DNA from: Pseudonectria foliicola
Lineage: Eukaryota > Ascomycota > Sordariomycetes > Hypocreales > Nectriaceae
Direction of reading: 5' to 3'
Assembly: GCA_003693505.1 (NCBI GenBank)
Contig: QUZD01000031.1
Coordinates: 105,121-169,120, forward strand
Length of the DNA stretch: 64,000 nt
In this document: piece after piece, positions 56,745-64,000 of the stretch
Layout: every line of letters begins with the position of its first letter
Position numbering within the stretch: position 1 is the first letter of the stretch
Made by a program: the position numbers and the translations under genes
The notes under the pieces: model-generated
Seen by the model: the letters and a program-made list of their open reading frames with translations, nothing else
The model's database searches: none
What the model was told of the DNA's origin: nothing

Positions 56745-58456
56745 TCAGAAAAAGCCTTCAGGGATACTGATTTGGGTTAGCTATTTATCCTATCACGATC
56801 AACAAGTCGACTCACGTCCAGCTACCGTGAGAACCGCCAAGGATTCTTGAAACAAGAAAAGGGATGCGCAGATCCTCAAGCTCGGGTTGGTGAAGCGGTT
56901 TGTAGAGGTTTTGGATGTATTCTTGCATATGGCCAAAGGTTGAGGGAGTCAGATGCTGGAAAAAGTCGAGGCAGTCCGTGACTGAGGAAAGCGTTAGCAA
57001 CGAAGATATGTCGAGAATAAATGACGAAGAGGTAGATAGTTGATGACTTGCCATGCATAGGGACCTCCCAGGCGCGAGATCCGATGTGCCTATAGAGGGC
57101 ACGCATCACTCTCAGCCCAACAAGCATGCTCTCGCGGACCGACTCTAGGTATTTGTCGGTCAACCCTTCCTCGTTGTAGCCCAACAAGACCAGACATTCG
57201 CGCATGCTGTTAGTGACGATCCTGTCTGAGCAGCCTTCCTCCAGGGCATGATGGCAAATTGCAATGTACAGGAGTGAGAACATGGACCGCAGCGGGGGAG
57301 AGCCTCTGAGTTGTGTGAGGCGTCTGCTGCAAGCCCTGAAGAGCTCGAACCACTCGTAGTCAGTACGTGAGCCTGAATGCAGCGGCGGGAGCGTTACGGC
57401 GTTGACGAGGCTGGTGACGTCGCGGCTGGATGCAATGAAACGGTCCCAGCCCTGCTCGTTGTCTGGTAGCTCAGAGAGGAACGAGAATATGTGGAGACGG
57501 CGAAGATGGGCTTGAGTCGGCGTGGAGAGGGTTGCCTCGTCATATTCGGCATCGAGGTCCGAGTCGGACTCTTGCTCAGAGCCGACGCCAGAGTCCTCAT
57601 CGGGCCAGTCGTTCTTGGGATGAGCGAAATGGGGGCCAGGCAGGACCACGCCGGTCTGGACCATGGCAGCGCACTGAACCTGAAAAGCCGCAAATGGATC
57701 CTGTGTGAAGACTGTGTAAGGATTGAGGGTCGACTGGGGTAGAGTAGAGGCTCTTGGTGCGGCTGGAAGGGGCCCAGTAGGAGGTGGGCCACCATTGGCA
57801 TTACTGTTTGACCAGAACAAGGGAGCTTGGTGAAACGTTCCGGGAGTTGAAGTTGGTTGGACGATGGAAAACTGCGCCATGTTCTGGACGTTGGAGGTAG
57901 CTTGGACGGCCAAATCGATGCCGGAGCTGGACCCGGATCTGGAGGAGCGATCGGGCCCGACAGTGGGGCCGGAGCCGGCGCTGGCGCTGTAGCCCGAGGA
58001 GACGCCGGGGCCACCGGCCGAAGCCGAAATGGGACCGCCAGAGCGCTGCATCTGCTTGCGGACGCGTGCAGAGCGACGGAGACGAGTGCGTGAGCGGGCC
58101 GAATCAACTGGAAGGGTTGGGGAGTCAGGGATGGCAGCGGAGGGGACGCTGCTGAGCTCGGAGGCGTCGTCGAGGGCTTTGGAGTGCGCAATGGCCACGT
58201 CGACGAGGGCAGCCAAGGCTAAATTGGCAACCTCACATTTTGTAGTACCAGAGTCATTTGCCTGTGCATTGTCTAGGACAGTCATGTTCGATGGCTGCTG
58301 GGCAGCGATGCTCATGGCATCGGGGTGTTGCATAGTCATCCGGACTTGGCTGGCGTTGCTAGTGAAAGCAGGAAGGGCAGCCAAGGAGGCTTCCGAAACT
58401 CGAGAGACCTCGATGGGGATCATCTGGATTGAGGAGGAGGGAGGGGAAGACTGCAT
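56745..58456 (-). CDS. Protein of unknown function with disordered N-terminus, 530 residues
   Basis: Three exons on the minus strand (58456-57052, 56981-56816, 56766-56745). It starts MQSSPPSSSIQMIPIEVSRV. The first 310 residues are low-complexity (Ser, Ala, Gly, Pro, Gln) with one basic patch RTRLRRSARVRKQMQR and an acidic stretch (EDSGVGSEQESDSDLDAEYD). Residues about 320-530 look folded and helical: RRLHIFSFLSELPDNEQGWD, TDYEWFELFRACSRRLTQLR and LLYIAICHHALEEGCSDRIV. I recognise no family. The first intron uses a GC donor (GCAAGT) and the second (49 nt) leads to a 7-codon last exon, TIPEGFF. A nuclear regulator is one guess from composition, but nothing proves it. Confidence 0.72.
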
Positions 58457-59324
58457 TGAAATGGATGGGAATGAAGGCGCAAGGAGCTAGAGCGAAGGGG
58501 TTGAAGCAAGTGTATGCCAGAGAGAGGATGTGGTTGTGGTGTTGCTGTCCTGTGAGTGAGACAATGTTGCTGTTGATGTTGATGGCAATGACGATTCGTG
58601 ATTTGAGGGAATCTTGGGGCCCTTTCATATAGTAACTGCGAGCCACGTCTAGATGCTCCAGGCCACCATAATCGGTACTCGACAATCAGTCCTGACAGTA
58701 AGAGGGCGCGCAATTCGTCACAATGCATGAATGCAATGGCAAACGAGACGGGGAGACAAGGGGGCGTGGTAATTCCGTTTACTCGGCGACAATGCGCAGC
58801 AGTAGCACCCGGCCCCCGGAAGAGCTTTGATTTGCTTGGAGTTGATTGTGCCGGGTACTCGAAGACGCCAACATGTGCCTCGGACGCTTTCAGACTGGAG
58901 AGAGGGAGAGAGAGACGTAGAAAGAGAGAACAGAGGAGAGATGGATCACGGGAGTCGGCAGCAGCAGCAGCAACAACAACAGACCGGTCAATCGGTGGCG
59001 ACTGCAAACACTTTGTTGTCTCGTCTCTCTCTCTTTACCTGGGCCTCCACAGTCGAAAGAAAAAGACAAGGGCAAACGCGAATGTGATGAGGGTATTGGC
59101 ATTAGCGCGATGCAGGAGACGCCTGGGAAGCCAAAGCCTCGTGAGTCGTGAGTCGTGTGGCGTGGAGAAGAGACGGGATGTGGGATGGCAAGGATGGACT
59201 TTCGATATGTAGCCGGATGGATGGCGCTGTGGATCATCATCAGATCATCAGCCAGGGTCAGGCAAGGACTGGGATTGGATTCTCTCCTCGCCTCGCCTTC
59301 CCTCTCTCCCCTCTCACGGGGTGT

Positions 59325-59387
59325 GTCTGGGATGTCTGGGATGTCTGGGACGCCTGGGACGCCTGGGACGCCTGGGACGCCTGGGAT
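59325..59387. repeat. Seven-copy 9-bp tandem repeat (GYCTGGGAY)
   Basis: Seven adjacent 9-mers: GTCTGGGAT twice, GTCTGGGAC once, GCCTGGGAC three times and GCCTGGGAT. Because the unit is a multiple of three it opens all frames, which explains several spurious long frames here. Confidence 0.85.
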
Positions 59388-59431
59388 TATCCGAGACGAG
59401 TACTTGGCAAGTGGTGACGTTGCACATGTTT

Positions 59432-59503
59432 GCTGATTCTGATTCTGATGCTGATGCTGATGCTGATGCTGCTGATGCTGATGCTGATGCTTCTGATGCT
59501 GCT
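59432..59503. repeat. TGATGC-type microsatellite
   Basis: A degenerate hexamer/trinucleotide array (CTGATT, CTGATG, CTG) of about 70 bp directly after the 9-bp array. Probably polymorphic between strains. Confidence 0.8.
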
Positions 59504-60500
59504 GGTTGCATGGGTGAGTCAAAAGTCCAGGCTGATGGTGTAGAGGCGAAAGCGAGTACCCGGTTTGTCCGCCCCTCTCCAACGTGCAGGAGACACTCAG
59601 AGACACGACAACATCCACACAGGAAAAAGCAACAAGACGTGCACAGAGAAAGAGAGAGAGAGGGGGGAGAGTTGGCGAAAGAAGAAAAAAACCACACTAT
59701 TGACTCAGAGCTCAGATCTGTAACATGCAAAGATGACAGATCGACTTTGGACTCTCTCTGCTGGCCTCAGCCTCTTCTGCCCCCGTTTGTAAATGCTTGC
59801 GTTAGTCTGCGGGTGGCTGCACGACTGCCTTCCTTCAGACCCAGCTAAGCGGATGATGAGTGGTGAATGTTTTGAAGTGTTGTTGCGGCTGTCTTGCTCT
59901 GTTGGTCCCGCCACATATGGGCTTCTACCTATGTAGTCTGGTTTTTGGGACGGCGATGGGGGAAAAGCTGCCTGTCTATCCACTAGCTGAACGAGTCTGC
60001 CAATCTCTCTTCATGTTTGGAAAGTCTGTCTACTTAGCATCTGTCTACCTATCTCTGTACGCAAGTAGTCACTCGAGTCACATCTCCTCTGCTCTCCTCT
60101 CCTGTCAGTCTGTCAGTCTGTCTCCTCATGCGAGGCCCTCATCCGGTGATATCAGCCCGAACATGCACCTATCCATCTGTCCAGGCCATGCTGTCTATTC
60201 CTTTTTCCAGCTGCACAAGCCAGCCAAGATCATCCTCTCCATGTCCACATGCCAGACGCCCAGTTGGACACAAAGCTATTACGCCTGCCGAAGCCGTTTG
60301 CAAGCCCATGGCAAGTAGTTTGCCGCCCCCGAGGGTCTCCTTGTCTCTCCGAGTGTTTTGAATGCCTCGTTCAGGCTCGTGAACAGGCCTGATCGTACCG
60401 GCAAGGGAAAAGAAGCAAGCACGTAGGAGGGCCGCACCGCATTCGAACGAACGAATGAATCCTCGTAGCCACCCGCCTCACCTCCCAGCTCGCCATCCTC

Positions 60501-60791
60501 TCATGCCTGCCCCGTATTGTCATTTCTCGCTCCGTCCTTGTCAACTCCGTCGCTCTTCTCCTTTCCGAGCCCATCCGCCGCGTTGCTGGCGCTTCCGCTG
60601 CAATCTCCTCCCTCGCCGTCCGCCTTCTTGTCCGGCCCCCTCTGCTTCCCATTATTCTTGACCATGTCCTGCAGGGCCTCTCGCCGGTTTCTTGCAACGT
60701 GACCAGCCAGTGACAGCTGCTCAATTGTCTTCTGGTCTGTGAGACCGTGCGTCATCCGCCGGACGTCTTGCTTCTTCTCTTCATCGTCCAT
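60501..60791 (-). CDS. Possible small hydrophilic protein, 96 residues
   Basis: An uninterrupted minus-strand frame starting MDDEEKKQDVRRMTHGLTDQ and continuing TIEQLSLAGHVARNRREALQ. The second half is Gly/Asp/Lys-rich and disordered. Codon use is sensible with strong G/C third bases and few rare residues, unlike chance frames nearby. No known domain. It could be a real small gene or a chance frame; I lean slightly to real. Confidence 0.4.
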   Translation of the reverse strand: MDDEEKKQDVRRMTHGLTDQKTIEQLSLAGHVARNRREALQDMVKNNGKQRGPDKKADGEGGDCSGSASNAADGLGKEKSDGVDKDGARNDNTGQA

Positions 60792-63289
60792 GGTGCCTCG
60801 ACGTGTTTTGTCTCACATTGCCCTGAGGCAACAATGTGAAAAAGTTGAAGTGTGATTGGAGTGGATGTATGGGCGACGGTCGACGACCGGTTTAAGCGAG
60901 GTCCAACTGTGTCTTATGCAGAGTTTCTGTTTGGGTAGTGTCAGCAAGTGTAGATGGCACGTCTCTATAGCTGTTGGTGGTTTTACAAGATAACAGTCTT
61001 GTCGTGACTTTGTCCATGGCGTGGCTGAGAGAGAAAGAGAAAGATTGTGTTGGTTTTGGTTGACGGCAGCATGCTTTCTCTCTCAATATGTTTCATGAAA
61101 GCTCCGCCATCGGAAGTGTTGGCGGACGGTGATTCACGACAGATTTTCCTTGACATTCACCTCGAGAGCATTTCTTGGCCTTTAATGAGTCGGCGCTTTT
61201 GCGGCCATTTGACGTTGACCATATCAACCACATACAACCACATGCTACCGAATCCAGTAGAAGATTTATTTTGCGTCCTCAGATTCATTCTCTACTTTTG
61301 CTTTTATATTTGACATCGCCGGCTGGAGACCCTATAGTCCGACTATTCATTCTCACCCCATCCCATATCTCGGCCTTGGGCTGTTTCTGAGGACGCCGGG
61401 GAAACGTCAATCTTGTCACCAATGGCAAAGAAATGCTTGCAAGTACGGTTTTCTAAGCCAGTTGAAGCATATGGAAGGACAAAATGTACATTGTTGGACT
61501 CTCCCTTACTTGCAGAAACCATCTTGCTGTTCTTGGTCGGATTAGCCTCAAGTGCTGAGTCGAGCAACTCGCAACGTTCAGAAAGGCAATTGAGGGAATA
61601 CGCGTCGCGGTGATAGCCGGAATTGATTACGTAGTTAGTATTAAGATGTGTAGAGATGTTCCATTACCCTTTGTGAGAGTTTCAATGAAGGAAAGGAGAA
61701 GAGGAAACCCACCATAACTACTGCTAAGAAGGTGACAGCCGGAATGAGCATAAGGTAGAATGACAGTATATGGTGTTGGACCTTCTTCAGCTCACTCAGT
61801 AGACTCTTCCGTCAATCACGGAACATGTTCACACTAGGAAGGATCACCACCGACTCATGTGTTTACCAGCGATGGCCCGATATTTTGGTTATTGAGCTTG
61901 ACTTGCTTTCAATCGACGATGCCTAGGTGACATCTAGTGTACTTACGAGGATGCTACGGAAAACCATCTGCTATTAGCTGGAAATCACGGACCGCAGGAA
62001 GTACTTGATGCGTAAGGTCCGTGTTCAGACTCTAGCCGGGGCTTATGGCCAATCTTACAATCTTGGGTACTCCTGCGTTGCGAGACCGAACGGGTTGGTT
62101 ATTGTATATAAGAACGACTCATGCTCGTAAACAAGCAATATCATTTGATGAGAAAACAAAGAGCTAGGGTGCTGTGATCAGACTTTTCACTGTCACCCGA
62201 GACTGCGGTGTAGTCTGCCCGACGTCTCTCATCAAGTCCAATCGCCCACTTCTCAAACATTATGTTCTCTCATTGTTCGACAAAAAGATGGTCCTGTGCC
62301 AGAATCTCGGCTCATTCGAGCAACGACAGCACCCATGGCCCATTGGAACGTTCGTAAATGTATGCCCATTAGTCGGTTCCTGAGGGGGAGTGCTGGAAGT
62401 AAGTCCCGATGGGCAGGAAGAATGCGTCCATGGCCATACTGCCAAGCATTCTTGAGGTGCTACAGAAGCTTCAGTATGCATATTTCATGTCGTTGATCCA
62501 TTCGCAGTGCTGCCGGTGAAAGTTGAGTCTTTTGCATATCCATAAGGCTAGGCTTGATCGGCGCGGGTCGGATTGATCACGGTCATGGTTTCTTTTGGGG
62601 CAGACGTGATGCCCAAGAGGGAATCGTTGCACAGATGGCTGGAATCGTTATCGAATGCGTTTTGGCCGACGAAGTTATCCAATCTGTAGAATTCTGTTAG
62701 ATGGTAATGAAGGCTCTTAGGAAGATTCTTTCGGTCCGATGCACCCTGGCATTAAATCCGTAGAGACTGGAGGCCGCGAACATGAGAAGTCTGCTGTGAC
62801 GATGCGAGCATGTTTACAGTGCAATAACTATGTTAGCCTCTCCTTAGTTCTGATGCAAGATTTACCCTGGGTGTGTTGTCATATTTGTAGAAAACAAGCA
62901 GCAGTCAATTATTGGCACAGAAGTGCAGGTACAAGCGGTTGTAGGCAAACACCAACATCAGGCGTTGATGGGCAGGTATGACACTGGAGAAACTTCGAAA
63001 CAGGTATTGACTGAACAGCAATCGAGATTCAACTAAAACCTAATAGATGCGCGTTATCAAACACACAGCGGGATGTCATTCGCACTGACTAGCTCCTGAT
63101 CATCTGCCAAACGAACAGTTACTGAACCAACTCCACCTCTCTCATCAGACATACCAACTTAGAGTAGATACCGCCTGAATATCCCCCAAAATAGCTCGGT
63201 CATTTAGTCATGTTGGAAGAAACCACTCTTCACACACTTGGTACGTTTCGACTCGTTGTGAACCCCGACGCCCAAATCACTTTCACACC
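60792..63289. other. 2.5 kb region without a supported gene
   Basis: It shows short frames only. A minus-strand frame around 61,343-61,630 is open for roughly 95 codons but has no ATG near its 5' end. A TATA-like TGTATATAAG at 62,104-62,113 precedes no good frame. An 8-bp inverted repeat (CACGGACC/GGTCCGTG) lies at 61,986-62,023. Confidence 0.45.
61986..62023. repeat. Inverted repeat CACGGACC / GGTCCGTG
   Basis: Perfect 8-bp arms separated by 22 nt in otherwise uninterpreted intergenic DNA. Confidence 0.5.
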
Positions 63290-64000
63290 TTAAGACTTCA
63301 CAAAATCAGCAGTAGCAATTCGCATGCGTTTTCCATACAGCCACACAGGGATGGTCAAGAGAGAAAAGATGCCCATGAGCATACCAAAGATACCAAAGGG
63401 TTCAGCAGGACCGCGATCCTCGATCCACTCTGCGATGAAGAAGGTCCAAGAAAAGGCAATGACTGCGCGCAAGATGGTCACGATGACAAAACAGTCGGCC
63501 GCCAGATGGCCATAGCAGTCAATGAGCTGCCGGTTTCACCATGTTAGTCACTCAACATGACTTTTGCATGCTCATACTCACATAGTTGAATCCTACAGAC
63601 GGCACCTGCATCAGGCCGAACGTGATCATGCCGAAGCCAACTTGCAAGCCGATCCAGCCGTGGGGAGAAGGGTATTCGGCACAGAACCCAAACACAAAGA
63701 AGCCGCATGTGGTGATGAAGAGAGCAGGGAACATGGTGGGGAGCCGGCTTTCGGGTTCGGCGACACCCTGGCTTTCTCGCTCTGCCGACTTTCTCAGTCT
63801 TGCGTCCGATATGCCATAGGTGTAGATGGCACCAAGAACCGCCCCAATCAGGCCGCCGACATTGATGAGACCGACATTCTCACCCCAGCTGTAGGGCGGA
63901 GTCATGAGGAGCTGGGGCCCAATTATCGAGATGGCGATGAGCCCTCCGATGAGGCCTGCGTAATGGAGTGTAACTAGCCAGATGCCCGGTAGACGAACTG
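63290..64000 (-). CDS. MFS transporter, C-terminal part (runs off right edge)
   Basis: Minus strand; the 5' end lies beyond 64,000. Two exons are visible, 64000-63582 and 63526-63290, joined by a 55 nt GT-AG intron, giving about 218 C-terminal residues. They cover roughly six membrane spans: HYAGLIGGLIAISIIGPQLL, WGENVGLINVGGLIGAVLGA, LFITTCGFFVFGFCAEYPSP and, after the intron, CFVIVTILRAVIAFSWTFFI and GIFGMLMGIFSLLTIPVWLY. The pattern fits the C-terminal half of a fungal major facilitator with two blocks of six spans and a central loop upstream. The substrate cannot be told. It ends ADFVKS. Confidence 0.82.

Larger units (their letters stand above)
58457..60500. other. Repeat-bearing intergenic region
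   Basis: About 2.0 kb including the upstream region of the 530-residue gene. It has CAG/CAA repeats near 58,960-58,982, a 9-bp tandem array at 59,325-59,387, a TGATGC-type microsatellite at 59,432-59,503 and CTGTCAGT repeats near 60,100. Open frames across these are repeat artefacts. Confidence 0.55.

Noticed and set aside
57394..58191. A 265-codon minus-strand frame within the 530-residue gene
   Set aside because: Same strand but other frame; a by-product of the low-complexity Ser/Pro/Ala-rich coding sequence.
59325..59503. CRISPR-like or coding repeat array
   Set aside because: Units are contiguous 9- and 6-mers without spacers, in a fungal genome; simple tandem repeats.
61343..61630. Minus-strand open frame of about 95 codons
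   Set aside because: No ATG, a stop just upstream, and no known domain.

Overview
This is chromosomal DNA of a filamentous ascomycete. Nearly every gene has short introns (about 45-130 nt) with GT-AG borders and CTAAC/CTGAC-like branch sites, there is no operon structure, and all recognisable proteins are eukaryotic and closest to Sordariomycetes. The key landmark is a complete MAT1-1 mating-type idiomorph flanked by SLA2 on one side and APN2, COX13 and APC5 on the other, which is the arrangement known from Hypocreales. A separate MAT1-1-3 gene argues against Cordycipitaceae, where that gene is typically absent. I cannot name the genus.

Left arm (1-9.7 kb): the 5' part of REV3 (translesion DNA polymerase zeta), divergent from SLU7 (splicing factor), then the divergent ribosomal-protein pair RPS9 and RPL21, then SLA2 (endocytic actin adaptor).

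Mating-type region (9.7-16.7 kb): a 2.3 kb stretch without a gene, then MAT1-1-1 (alpha-box factor) and MAT1-1-2 (PPF-type), both on the minus strand, and MAT1-1-3 (HMG box) on the plus strand, sharing a 177 bp divergent promoter with MAT1-1-2. I could build intact reading frames for all three by splicing, so the haplotype looks functional. No MAT1-2-1 gene is visible, which suggests a heterothallic MAT1-1 strain.

Right flank (16.7-32.8 kb): APN2 (AP endonuclease with PIP box and GRF zinc finger), COX13 (cytochrome oxidase), APC5 (anaphase-promoting complex), CIA30 (complex I assembly), an mL45/Mba1-type mitoribosome protein, a sodium:solute symporter family transporter of DUR3-like type, and a three-RRM RNA-binding protein.

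Gene-poor interval (32.8-40.4 kb): 6 kb with no recognisable protein but with a series of consensus splice donors all on the minus strand, then a broken aminoglycoside-phosphotransferase-like gene.

Distal part (40.4-64 kb): an FHA-domain protein kinase, a basic coiled-coil nuclear-type protein, EOS1 (N-glycosylation), eIF1/SUI1, TRM44 (tRNA Um44 methyltransferase), two unrecognised but well-formed genes, a possible small hydrophilic protein, and the 3' half of an MFS transporter running off the right edge. Intergenic DNA carries many TACCTACC/GGTACCTA-type simple motifs and some microsatellites. I saw no tRNA, rRNA, intact transposon or CRISPR array.
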